From Chloranthus sessilifolius (taxonomy: Eukaryota > Streptophyta > Magnoliopsida > Chloranthales > Chloranthaceae), in contig CM037590.1 in assembly GCA_021018995.1 (NCBI GenBank), forward strand, positions 64,451,597-64,515,596: a DNA stretch of 64,000 nucleotides, written 5' to 3'. Both the position numbers and the translations under genes were made by a program. This document shows, in pieces, positions 8,876-21,003 of this stretch. The notes under the pieces were generated by a model that was given only the letters and a program-made list of their open reading frames with translations, did no database searches and was not told where the DNA came from. Numbering within the stretch: the first letter of the stretch is position 1; each line of letters opens with the position of its first letter.

Positions 8876-11425
8876 TGTGACAGCTCGAATTTCAACACCC
8901 CGAAATCCGTGCCATCAGCACGATCATCTTGACCGTGCCCCTTAACTATGCATGGAACATTGGCATATCAAGCAGTGAATTAAATTTGAAATAGTAATTG
9001 AAGCTGTAGAATTAAATTACTATATAAGCATTTCTCAAAATACAGTTCTACCCTCATGCCTCTACATGAACGGAGAACCGATCCGAACCATCGATGATAG
9101 CTAATCATCATAGATGGTTCACCCAAAAGGAATATCTCAATTCTATTTATATACATTGTTTAATCAAAACAAGGCTTGACATACCAAGCCGTACAAAAAT
9201 CTCTCAAAAACCCTCAAAGCTGCATAACGGAGTCCTCTAGAAGAAATCCTCAGGAGGTGGCTCCAACTCGTCACCAGGTGCTGGGTCAGGTCATCAGGTC
9301 GGCGTCTCTGAAAGCCTCGTGTTGCTTAGTGGACTGCGACGTATAGTCTATAGGGTGAGCTACATCCTAGCTCAATAGGGAACAGAACACAGTTGAACAT
9401 ATAAATTATCACTCACATATATTCCATGATATGCCATTCATGATGTGTCTATGCAGTTACTGATGAAAAACAGTTGAAAAGCATCACGTTTTACTGGTAG
9501 TTTACTCATGTCTTTTACTTATTCATGAATGATGCTAAAAAGGCCTAAAACAAAACTTAAACTTTCAACTTAAGTAATCCCCGAGCAATATAGCATCGAG
9601 CCCCGATGAGATACCCATCATCCTCATCTATATAGATAGCTTTAAAAGTATTCTCTGGGAATACAAATAGTACCCAAGCCCCTTTCCCCTGAGGATTGGT
9701 GGCGGGGTTTCACTTGTCTCAAATCAACACCCCTGGGGTGTGCTTACTGTGTACGGATAAGCCTCCGCACTGGCCTACGGTTTCGCCGCCGTATCGGTCA
9801 CGGATATCCTGCCGTGTCAGTCTTGGATATCCCGCCACGTCGGTGGGGTACCCTATCAAACCTCAAATAACAAAAGTATCAGGTGCTTTACATATAGTTA
9901 TTCACCGTGTAAGTGTGCTATCTTATATCAGTTAGGCCCTATCAAACATGATTCAATCTTGGATACATCCCTGGGATGCATCCATTCACTTGCATCACAC
10001 CTGATGCTCTTATCTCTTTACTTCCTCACCCCCTGAGGATGGCTCATTATAATTACTCTTATTGATGTCACACACACATACTTTTCACAAACTCTTAAGC
10101 AATAAAACATTTTGAATTGAATTCTATATCACTACATACATGCTCTTGCAAAATAAAGTACATGTTCAAGGTGTTCCCTACCTCAAGTCTCTGTCGGATC
10201 ATGCATCAAGGTCCCACATGGCTCCTTGTGACCAAGCTCACACGTACCACCTATGGTACCATATAATGTGTGAAACACATAACTAAAGATGTAATAAAGA
10301 AGGTCCAAGACCCTCCAAGAATCTTAAAGTCAAACTCAAAAGTCAACATAAACTGGCACAGTCGATTAATCGAACTCCAAAATCGATTAATCGAATCTGA
10401 TTCGATTAATCGATTTCCAAAATCAATTAATCAAAATTCAATATCGATTAATCGATTATCAAATCGATTAATCGAGATTCCCATTCGATTAATCGAACTC
10501 CCATTCGATTAATCGAATTCCCATTCGATTAATCAAAATTCTCCATTCTATCCAGTCGATTCTCAATTCGAGTAATCGAGTTCCCAAAATCGATTAATCG
10601 AAATTCTAAATCGATTAATCGAACTCTCATTTCGATTAGTCGATTTCTCCATGCTCTTTTCTTTCCTCCACTGGGGTTCACTGTAGGTTCCCAGTCGATT
10701 AACCGATACCCAAATCGATTAATCGAAATTCAAAGTCGATTAATCGAAACTCAATTCGATGAATCGAGATCGGGGTCCTCTGACTTTTCAACTTCTTGGC
10801 CAAAATCGATTAATCGAAACTTAATTTTGATTAATCGAAATGGCCAGATTCAGCCCCTTTTTGGGTTGTTCTTCCAAATCTTTCCCCATTTATTTTTCTT
10901 TCTTTTTTCTAAGCCTTTAATCTATAATTTTAACCATTCCTAACTACGATTAAACTCCCATAACTTATGCATTTAATTCACAAGAAATTTACCTCAATCC
11001 AATCTCAATTTGATTAGATCTAGTGGTTGGAACGGCTAGGGTTCCAGCTTTGGCTCTAACGGATCCAAATCGTGTCGAATCCGACTTTTATTGGTTGAAT
11101 CCCCCTTCCAATCAGCTGTAATAACTCCTCTCTTTACTCCTCTCTCTCTCTCTCTCTTCTTTACTCTCCTTTAACAACCAAACAATTTATTTTAGGGTTA
11201 TTAAACCCTTTTATCTCTCCTCTCACTTGTGTGTTAAGCACATGCACCGCGATAGGTGTATGTGACTTCGCATTCACATCATACACCACACAGTCAGTCA
11301 AACCATCACATCTCATCCATTCATCACACTCTATGCTCACCATTGGACTCCTAATTGGTCAAACCTATGACCAATCGGCACGGATCCCAAGGTCATTGTT
11401 TAACATGATTTTTCGGGTTATTACA
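8876..11425 (-). repeat. 5' LTR of the Tekay-like element (2550 bp)
   Basis: It starts on the minus strand with TGTAATAACCCG at 11425 and ends GCTGTCACA at 8876. The part covered by the window matches the left LTR. It holds a palindrome cluster (10358-10850), a CT-rich tract (11140-11160) and a long non-coding half (8900-10350). Short open frames here, including one at 10270-10512 that reads out the palindromes, are not considered genes. Confidence 0.93.
10358..10850. repeat. Phased array of the palindrome TCGATTAATCGA in the LTR
   Basis: Successive GATTAATC cores from 10358 onward are spaced 21, 19, 21, 21, 20, 21, 20 and 20 bp apart, about two helical turns. Spacers vary (ACTCCAAA, ATTCCCAT and similar) while the 12-bp palindrome is kept. 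Similar arrays lie at 1-230, 11680-12145 and 46305-46790 in the other LTR copies. Confidence 0.9.
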
Positions 11426-13619
11426 CAAACATTAAAGAGACCGATTCAACGCGAAGGATCCGTTCAAGCCAAAGCTGGAACCCTAGCCTTTCCAACCACT
11501 TGATTTAAATCAATTTGAGATTTATTGAAGGTAAAATTCTTGTAGTTTAAATGCATAGATTGAAAGGTTAGATTGTAGTTAGAAATGGGTTAAAGTATAG
11601 GATAAAGGCCTAGAAAAAATGGAGGAAAAAGTAAGGGAAGAGATTGGGAAGAACAGCCAAAAGGGGGCTGAATCTGGCCATTTCTATTAATCGAAAATGA
11701 GTTTTGATTAATCGATTTTGGCTAAGAAGTTGAAAAGTCAGAGGACCCCGATCTCGATTAATCGAATTGAGTTTCGATTAATCGACTTTGAATTTTGATT
11801 AATCGAATTGGGTATCGATTAATCGACTGGGAACCTACAGTGAACTCCAGTGGAGAAAAGAAAAGAGCTTGGAGAAATCGACTAATCAAAATGAGAGTTC
11901 GATTAATCGATTTAGAATTTCGATTAATCGATTTGGGATCGATTAATCGATTTTGGAAACTCGATTACTCCAATTGAGAATCAACTAGATAGAATAGAGA
12001 AAATCGATTAATTGAATGGGAATCTCGATTAGTCGATTTGAGAATCAATTAATCGATATTGAATTTTGATTAATCGATTTTGGAAATCGATTAATCGAAT
12101 CAGATTCGATTAATCGATTTTGGAGTTCGATTAATCGACTGTGCCAGTTTATGTTGACTTTTGAGTTTGACTTTAAGATTCTTGGAGGGTCTTGGACCTT
12201 CTTTATTACATCTCTAGTGATGTATTTCACACGTTATGTGGTACCATAGGTGGTATGTGTGAGCTTGGGCACAAGGAGCCATGTGGGACCTTGATGCATG
12301 ATCCGACAGAGACTTGAGGTAGGGAACACCTTGAATATGTACTTTATTTTGCAAGAGTATGTATGTAGTGATATAGAATTCAATTCAAAATGTTTTATTG
12401 CTTAAGAATTTGTGAAAAGTGTGTGTGTGTGACATCAATAAGAGTAATTATAATGAGTCATCCCCAGGGGATGAGGAAGTAAAGAGATAAGAGCATCAGG
12501 TGTGATGCAAGTGAATGGATACATCCCAGGGATGTATCCAAGATTGAATCATGTTTGATAGGGCCTAACTGATATAAGATAGCACACTTACACGGTGAAT
12601 AACTATATGTAAAGCACCTAATACTTTTGTTATTTGAGGTTTGATAGGGTACCCCACCGACGTGGCGAGATATCCACGGGACACGGAGGATATCTGACCA
12701 AATATGGCGGAAATCGTAGGCTTATCCAGTCACGGAGGCTTATCCGTGTCTGATTGAGACAAGTGAAACCCCGCCGCCAATCCCCAGGGGAAAGGGCTTG
12801 GGTACTATTTGTATTCCCAGGGAATACTTTTAAAACTGTCTATATAGATGACGATGATGGGTATCTCATCGGGGCTCGATGCTATATTGCTCGGGGATTA
12901 CTTAAGTTGAAAGTTTAAGTTTTGCTTTAGGCCTTTTCAGCATCATTCATGAATAAGTAAAAGACATGAGTAAACTACCAGTAAGAATGTGATTCTTTTC
13001 AACTATTTTTCATCAGTAACTACATAGACACATCATGCATGGCATATCATGGAATATATGTGAGTGGTAATTTATATGTTCAACTGTGTTCTGTTCCCTA
13101 TTGAGCTAGGATGTAGCTCACCCCTTTAGACTATACGTCGCAGGTTCACTATTAGCAGCTGTCGAGGCTTCAGGAGACGTTGACCCCGGTGAGTCGAACC
13201 TTGCACCTGGAGACGAGTTGGAGCCACCTCCTAAGGACTTCTTCTAGAGGACTCCGTTGTGCAACTTTGAGAGTTTTGAGAGATTTTTTTCGGCTTGGTA
13301 TGTCAAGCCTTGTTTTGATTAAACCATATATATATATATATATATATATATAGATTTGGGATAATTCTTTTGAGCGACCCATCTGTGATGATTAGCTATC
13401 ATCGATGGTTCGGATCGGTTCTCCGTTCATGTAGAGGCATGAGGGTAGAACTGTATTTTGAGAAATGCTTATATAGTAATTTAATTCCGCAGCTTTATTT
13501 ACTATTTCAATTCAATTCATTGCTTGATATACCAATGTTCCATGCATAGCTAAGGGGCACGGTCAAGATGATCATGCTGATGGCACGAGTTTCAAGGTGC
13601 CGAAATCCGGGCTGTCACA
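11426..13619 (+). mobile_element. Older Tekay-family LTR, opposite orientation, interrupted by the 1-11425 element
   Basis: This is the reverse complement of the adjacent 5' LTR from about 345 bases into the LTR to its end (GGGCTGTCACA at 13619). It includes the palindrome cluster (11680-12145) and the region with TCCCCAGGGGA (12460-12800). It starts exactly at the end of the minus-strand element, so that element inserted into it. The missing first part should lie left of the window. After 13619 no PBS follows, so it is a solo LTR or a 3' LTR. With 8876-11080 it forms a long inverted repeat. Confidence 0.88.
13325..13352. repeat. (AT)n microsatellite
   Basis: An uninterrupted AT dinucleotide run inside the older LTR, at a site where the younger LTR (about 9145-9160) has only a few AT-rich bases. 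It is a copy-specific expansion. Confidence 0.95.
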
Positions 13620-14480
13620 AGGGACTTTGTAACATTACCAAAAATGACAGGAATACCCCTCTTTTGCCAATTTATTTTTATTTCTTCAAGAATTTTCCCT
13701 CATTTTCTAAATACTGTACAATTCCTATTTAACGGTGAAAATCAATTTTTTTTTGAAGTAATTTCCTTGAAATTTGGACCAAAGAAGGGGGGGAGTTCAA
13801 CCAAAATTCTTCAAAAACTCGAGCCATATGAACCAAAGCTAGTAAAAGGAGAGGCCTTGGCATATTTTTGCATACTGCAAATGCACTATGTGGTATGGGC
13901 CTAAGTCATTCTGCATAATTTAACTCCCCTTCCACATCCGCTACAATCTCTCTCATTCTCTTTGCTTCTAATTTTCCATTGAACTCCATATGTGTCACTG
14001 ATTTTAGGCCCTTTTCGACCACTTTTCTTTAGATTTTTTTATAACTATCCTTAACCTTGTAACTATCCCTACGGCCTGTATATAGGCCATTCCTTGGCCA
14101 TTGTAAGGATCCTACACTTTTGAAGCCCCAGTACAAATCAGAATTTGGATTTTCCATAACTTTTGTGAATGTGATCTCTCTTCCTAGCCTTGGCTAGCAT
14201 AGCCCTTGAGGTCCCTCGCAGACCCTGAGGTTCAAATCTTTGCTTTATTAGAAGGTGCATTCATCCAAGACAGGATCTTCCCCTCATTAGATAGCAAAAT
14301 AATTGGTCTAACTCTAGTTTTTGGTCCTTCAATAATAAATATTACTTTAACTCTATTTTTTCTTATGGTTCAATTTTCTTTTCAACTTTTATTGAAAATC
14401 TTCTCACTAATTTTTTTAGATATCATCTTGGTTAACTAACTATTTTTTTTTGTCTTATAATTAATTTTTGTTTGTAGAAG
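13620..14480. other. Unassigned stretch upstream of the transposase gene
   Basis: No coding frame is supported. It holds a small hairpin, GGCCTGTATATAGGCC (about 14075-14090), and the string CACTATGTGGTATGGG at 13884, whose first nine bases equal the CACTA terminus at 23486. That could be the 5' end of the CACTA element, but the match fades after base 9 and the adjoining trinucleotide (ATG) does not match the ATC beyond the other end. A possible 5' leader exon ends at an AG at 14477-14478, just before the transposase ATG. Confidence 0.4.
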
Positions 14481-17400
14481 ATGCCTTCAACAATTTCAAA
14501 CAAAGAGTGGATGGCTATAGAAAATAGAATGACTACTGAATACATGCAATGAGTTGGATCATTTATTTCATTCGCCAAACAAAACGCAGAAGATGTCGAT
14601 CGGTATTTTTGTCCTTGCGTCAAATGTCGTAACCTTAGAAAACGTAGCCTAGAAGTCATTACAGAGCATTTAATTTGTGATGGAATAGATAAGTCATACA
14701 CAACATGGATCTATCACGGGGAACTATTTTTGAAAACTCCGATCAACGTTGGGGCTCCTGGTACATCAACTAGTGATCGAAATGAAAATGTATCCACAAG
14801 ACTGATAGATATGTTGGATGACACATTTGGACATGTTCGTCCTGTTGACCTAGATGCATGCTTAAATGAAGCTCATAGTGAAGATGATTGTCAAGCTCCA
14901 CATGATTTACATGGGAATGTGGAGTACGATAAGTTGATGAAAGATGCATTAGAACCCTTATATCCTTCATGTCAAGATGAGCATACGAAATTGTCAATTA
15001 CAATTGAGTTGTTGAGTATGAAGTCTAGACATCAATGGTCTAACGATAGCTTTACAGAGTTATTAAATCCGATAAAAAAAATTTTGCTTGAACAAAATAT
15101 TTTACCCGATAGCACTTACAATTCGAAGAAGTTAATCAAGTCTTTACGTTTGAAGCAGGAGATTATTCATGCATGCCCCAATGACTGCATATTATATTGG
15201 AAAGATCATGCAAATAAGGACAAGTGTCCTACGTGTGATCATAGTAGATGGAAACCAATGGATCCTTCAAAGCCTAGGACGAAACAATTACCATGGAAGA
15301 AGTTAAGATACTTTCCGTTAACTCATAGGCTACAAAGAATGTATAGTGTTCCACGGATTGCAGAGCAAATGACATGGCATGCAAGCTCAGTTGAAAATGA
15401 AAATTACATGCGCCATCCTGTCGATTCTTCATGTTGGAAATCAATAAATATTCGCTGGAGTGATTTTTCTTTAGAGCCACATAATGTTTGCCTAGGACTT
15501 GTAACATATGGATTTAATCCTTTTCGGAATAAAAATAATTCTTATAGTTGCTGGCCCGTTATGATTGTTCCTTACAATCTTCCTCCATATTTATGCATGC
15601 GAAAGGAATTTACAATGTTAACACTATTGATTCCTGGCCCAAAAGGTCCAGGGCATGACATTGATATCTATTTGCAACCGTTGGTAGCAGAGTTGAATGA
15701 ATTATGGTCCACTGGAGTCAATACATATGACTCCTACACAAAGTCTAACTTCAATATGAAAGCAATTTTATTGTGGGCTATACACGATTTTCTAGCATAT
15801 GGTCATCTTTCAGGTTGTAAGATAGCGGGACAATATGCTTGTCCTGTTTGCAGTGAAGGGATTGATTCAGTATGGTTATCACATGGAAAGAAATTTGCTT
15901 ACATGGGTCACAGAAGATTTCTTGCAGATCTAGGTCATCCTTTCAGAACACAAAAGTCACAATTTAATGGGAAGGAAGAACATGAGAAGCATCCACGTCG
16001 TTTGAGAGGTTCTGAAGTACTATCTAAAATGAATACTGTTCAGACAAACTTCGGAAAGGTTGCAGGAAAGAAGAGGATGAGGGCTACAAATGAGGAGAAC
16101 AGTGCATGGTCAAAGAGATCAATCTTATTTGACTTACCATATTGGAGGATAATAAATAATATATTTTATTATATTAATGTGACCTCTCATGTAGATCGCT
16201 TGAATACTAACATAAATATTTTATATGCGTAGGATCTACCTATTCGTCATAATTTGGATGTAATGCACGTAGAAAAGAATGTTGTAAAAAACTTAATTGC
16301 AACTATTATGGACACAAAGGGCAAAACTAAGGACGGTATTGAAGCCTGTCTTGATCTCAAACAAATGAAGATAAGGAAAAAATTATGGCCTGTACAAAAG
16401 AATGACAAGTGGCATTATCCTATAGCTCCATTTTGCTTGTCTCAAGAGGAAAAAGAAATAATTTATAAAACCTTGCATAACTTGAAGGTTCCTATTGGAT
16501 ACAGTGCTAATTGGAAACATAACGTAAGTTTGGAAGATTTTCAATTCAAGAGTCTGAAGTCACATCACTACCATATACTCATACAACAATTGTTGCCAGT
16601 GTTATTGATGCATGTATTTAAAAAGGAAAAGCCATTGAGAGCCGCTATTCGACAATTGTCGATATTTTTCAATGTCTTATGTTCTAAGGTCATAAACCGT
16701 TTTGAGCTATTGAACATGAGAGTACGCATAGCCGAAACACTATGTGTTTTTGAAAAATACTTCCCACCTTCATTTTTTGTTTCTATGACCCACCTTGTTG
16801 TGCACTTGGCAGAGGAGGCACTAGTATGTGGTTCTGTTCGATATCGATGGATGTATCCCTTTGAGAGGTAAAATTTTATTATAGACTTCGTAAGTTCTTT
16901 TATTTAATATATCAACGTTAATATCTCAATAAATATATATAAAAATGTGTAGGATGATGAAGATATATAAACATTACGTAAAGAATCAGACTTACCCAGA
17001 GGGATCTATTGCAGAGAAATATCTCATGGAAGAATGTATAAGGTATTGCATGGAGTACATGCCGGATAGTCATAAAGGAACCCATAAGCACAGAGAAGTG
17101 GCATTCGTGGATCACGATGTCACACATGGGTACCCTATCGATAAAAAGGGTATAGTCTACTGTCTTCAAACTATGCAATATCAGCAAGTGCGTAGATGGG
17201 TCCTAGAGCATTCACCAGAAAATGTTCGGTGGGAGGAGTAAGTAATATTTTTTCCATATTTTGCTAATTGTATATTTAGTTTTCATACATAAATATTTAA
17301 TCTAATTAAATTTTAGCTTTTATAGGAAGTATCAATCTTACCTTCAATGCCACAAGACAAGCGAAAAGCAACGAAGGAATAATTACATTCCTTGGTTAAG

Positions 17401-18010
17401 AGAATAATTAAAAAATGAACAAACTACTTCTTTGAAGAGGCTTGTTGATGGTCCGAGCTTTAATGCCATATCATATAGGGCTTACGTGATTAATGGATAT
17501 CTTTTTTATACAACAGAGTCAGAAATGAGTACAAGCACACAAAATAGTGGGGTCTCAATGAAGGCTTTAACTAGTTTCAGATCGAGTGCAAAGGATAAGA
17601 GCCCTGTTGAAGAAGAAGTCACCTATTATGGTATTATCAAGCAAATACTTGAATTAGATTATGGTGGCTTTAAAGAAACAGTCTTCTATTGTGATTGGGT
17701 GTGTATAGAAGATAGAGTAAATGGATGCGTAGTTGATCCAGAAACAAACTTAGTGTTTGTTAATTTTGGGAGGTTGATGAAGACTTCACATGAAGATAAT
17801 GAGCCTTATATCCTTGCTTCTCAAGCCACTCAAGTATTCTACTGCAAAGATCATACTAGGGATGATTGGTATGTCGTCTTAGATGCTCCAAAGAGATTGA
17901 ATCAGGATGTGGATGCTTATGAAGATCCTTTAGTATTTGAAGCAAGAACAAAAACAGATGCTTTAGCATCAACGTTAGTCACTGATGTCGTAGATGAAGA
18001 TGGAGAGTAA
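14481..18010 (+). pseudogene. CACTA TNP2-type transposase, four exons, disrupted
   Basis: Proposed exons are 14481-16148, 16233-16867, 16953-17237 and 17326-18010. Their lengths keep one frame of 1090 codons. The domains in order are a transposase-associated domain (CPCVKCRN, TTWIYHGE, about residues 40-80), the TNP2 core (CPNDCILYWKDH, about 230; HDIDIYLQPLVAELNELW, about 391; HNLDVMHVEKNV across intron 1), a DUF4218-like region across exons 2-3 (RIAETLCVFEKYFPPSFF, PFERMMKIYKHYVKN) and a DUF4216-like region in exon 4 (YYGIIKQILELDY, ILASQATQVFYCKD). Two in-frame stops (TGA at 14550-14552, TAA at 17405-17407) and a donor reading AT instead of GT at 16149 make it a pseudogene. The other donors and acceptors are GT-AG. 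The protein would cut the element at its CACTA termini. Confidence 0.88.
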
Positions 18011-19557
18011 TTTATAGAACCATCTCTTGGGGATCTTTTTTTTAATGTTATATTTACTTTTTGTGTCATAGGATTTTCCTTTTTTTTTTGTAATAGTACA
18101 AAGGACAAACACTACAAAATATACAGTTTCTAGTGGCAAAGTACACAAGTGACTATAATTTCTATTATGAAAATATCCTAACAGTCTATCTAGAGACGGG
18201 TTCTCTGCTTGTTTGGTTTGATCGTTGTTCAAAGTGTTAAATTTCATAGCTACATTCATTTTCCATTTTACATATAGTTTATTGTTTTAAGATTTTCAAG
18301 GAAATGCTAAATTTTATGGGAAAGTGTATTAGCTAAGGATTTTCATTGATGAATTGAGAACTGGTTTAAAACCCTCTGTTTTCTTGAGGTTTAATGAAAT
18401 GGTGAGGACCTTACGACCATCTCTTTTCTGTTCGATATCTTGGCACATACAAAATTCTTTGTTCCTTTTATTGTCATCACATGTTACTTCAAGCTGTCTA
18501 TGCAACCCACCATCTCTTTTCTGTTGAATTTTGGGCTTAACTTGTAATATTTTGCATGATTATAATGTATAACGTGTGTAGAAGGATATTGTGTCATATT
18601 GCATGTTCAGGATATTTAGGTGCTTTAGTAACTTAAGAAATCTCCTAGATCAGGTTATTTAGGTTTTTTTGCATTGGAGTTTGGGTGACACGGCTTCTAG
18701 TTCACATATATTAAAAGTCTCTCCTATAGGCTGCATGCATTTAGTTTTAGCCTTATAATATACATATCTTGAACATTTTATTGGAATTGTGCATCTTGTA
18801 TGAGGTTGTTGAAGGCACATCTATAGAATCAATAATGGTTGGACATCTAGCTATGGTAATTATATATACAGAACAAATGAACTCAAAGACTCTATCTTTT
18901 TGTAATCTTGAGCTCTCTTTTCTTCTTGATTTCTTGTTTTGCTGTCGCCTTGGGCATGTAGGCATATTTTAAATCAGATAATGGAAATCGTGTTTCGCTC
19001 TAATCTTCCACACAAGTGATCCTGAGGCCATGAACGTTAGTTTTCAACATGACTTTAGGGCCATGTTTTTGGAATTTGTGTCATGTGGAATAAAAAAACT
19101 AACCGTCTGATAGTATCGTCCTACCCTCAAGATCCCTATTGTAGAAGATTGGAGCAAAAAATGATCTCCATCGTCTAATATAAAACAATCAATAATTTTT
19201 AGTATGGGCGTATTTCAAGATTCAGTTGGTATATTTAAAAGGAACTCTATTTTTATTCTTATTTTATTATTTTACTACTAGAAAGAGAAAGAAAAAGAGT
19301 TATCCTTAAAAAAAATTATTATTTTAATGTTTAACTACTGCTACAGTAATAGCTGTAGCAAATATCTATTTTAGATAGTAGGATAGCGTCTCTGTTGGAG
19401 CCCGTTTTTTAATAATTGGATAGCTAAACTAGCTTTAGTGTATGTAATAGCTCTCCTGCTGGAGATGCTCTAATGGGGATCAGCTTCAGTTGCCATGTTT
19501 TTACTTGAATTAATGTTTAACTCATCTTCTTTTATTAATAAAACTTTGCTTAATTCT

Positions 19558-19593
<36 letters not shown>

Positions 19594-21003
19594 GAGCCCG
19601 TTTCGTCCTCCATGAGAGGACGGTCACTGTCCTCCAAAGTCCATATGGAGATACACATGACACCGAAAATACTCTTTGGTTGTCACGTGGAGCACGGGTG
19701 GATGGTTTAGATTAATTTTATAATAAAAAATTAGAAAAAAACTTTTTAAAAGCATAAATCAATGTTTAACTAGTTTCAATGGTCTACATTTTACGACTCA
19801 AAAAATTTGAACCGTAATGCACTAAAAATCACTCGACCTAACACACTATTTTAGCTACTTTTTTCTTTAAAATATTATTTTTCACTCTTGTTTTATTATA
19901 TTTTACTACCCATACTTAGGAATGCAAGTTTGGTATACCGAACCAAATTTTTAAAAGCATAAATCAATTTCAATTTGGGGAAAAATTGAAATTGAATCGA
20001 AACTTATTTAGTTCGGTTCAAACTTTTTTTTTTCTAAAATCGAAACTGATTTGGTTCAGTGTAGGTAAACTACCTACTTTTTATTTTTTTAGGGTATCTT
20101 TTCATGAGTAGCCTAATTGTGAGAATTTCCCTTGATGCATAGAAACTAGTGCTCCTAGGAACATTAGATGGCAACTCTTTCTATTTATTTATTTTTATTT
20201 AATATTTGATCAAATTATGACCATAATTTCCTTGATGTCACTGAATTCTGGTTTTACTTTGCATGATTCAGTGGCGCTGATAAGAAATCATTTCTTGTTT
20301 GTCATTGAGAGATGGAGGTGTTGAGCAGTGATATTTATAATTGACAACATGGAAGAAAAGGGAAGCATCTGATGGAGTTGAGTTGTACACACGATTGGTG
20401 TCGGAAGTATGAGCAATGCTCGTGTCTTAGCATTCTATATCACCATATCTGTTATGGCTTTTGTTATACTTGATAGTCCTACCCTTTAACTGACCGTTAG
20501 ATAGTGACCACTGCCACATAGCATCACAAAAAAAAGTGGGACCACCAGTTTTCCTATCAGTTACTGTCCCCAGTCAGATGTCTCTTTACTCTTTGTGATG
20601 CTTGAATGGCTATTCGATCACAAATTTAATGGCTAGTGAACAACCAGCTTATTATGGTATCAAAATTCCTCCAATATGTTTGCAGCTTCAAGCTAATCAT
20701 ATATTAATTTATTCTATTATTAATACACTTAACAAAAAACAACAAAATATCACACCTACCACAAGCAACTGTGGCATGGCCTTTTAGGTGTGAGAAGTCT
20801 ATCCAAGTTACAAAACAATATCTGCACAAAAAAAAAAAAAAGTTAAAAAAGAAGTTGACTGTTATGGTATGAGTTTTTACTATAGTCTGACTGTTATAGA
20901 GGTTTTTGTCTCTCTGTTCAATTATGAAGGCCTTAATGATAATCCTACACATTTTCAGTTATGACTAGTATTTACAGTTTTGTTGATTTTTAGCAAAGAA
21001 TTG
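18011..21003. other. Intergenic DNA between the two CACTA genes
   Basis: No coding frame is supported. It has a TA microsatellite at 19560-19591. Segments resemble small repeated elements, such as CTCCTGCTGGAGATGCTCTAA near 19450 and the GGTTCGGTTC-like text at 19930-20060, which recurs at 26540-26850. No terminal repeats could be fixed. A homopolymer A run lies at 20826-20841. Confidence 0.4.
19560..19591. repeat. (TA)n microsatellite
   Basis: About 15 uninterrupted TA units inside the CACTA intergenic region. Confidence 0.95.

Larger units (their letters stand above)
1..11425 (-). mobile_element. Ty3/gypsy chromovirus (Tekay/Del-like), 3' LTR truncated by window edge
   Basis: Read on the minus strand the order is 5' LTR (11425-8876), PBS (8873-8862), gag, a short linker plus intron, PR-RT-RNase H, integrase with a C-terminal chromodomain, an extra ORF, polypurine tract (823-812) and 3' LTR (811 to beyond the left edge). 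The LTR ends are TGTAATAACC and GCTGTCACA. The roughly 2.5-kb LTRs and a chromodomain fused to integrase fit the Tekay/Del clade. Pol carries several stops and a frameshift, so this copy is unlikely to be autonomous. It inserted into an older LTR of the same family in opposite orientation (11426-13619). The left target duplication lies outside the window; the right one should be CAAAC at 11426-11430. Confidence 0.9.

Noticed and set aside
10270..10512. 80-codon frame with a repeating RLIE/SINR peptide
   Set aside because: It reads out the roughly 20-bp palindrome array inside an LTR; not a protein gene.
18753..18972. Overlapping 67-70-codon frames between the CACTA genes
   Set aside because: Short, on opposite strands, no domain or splice context.
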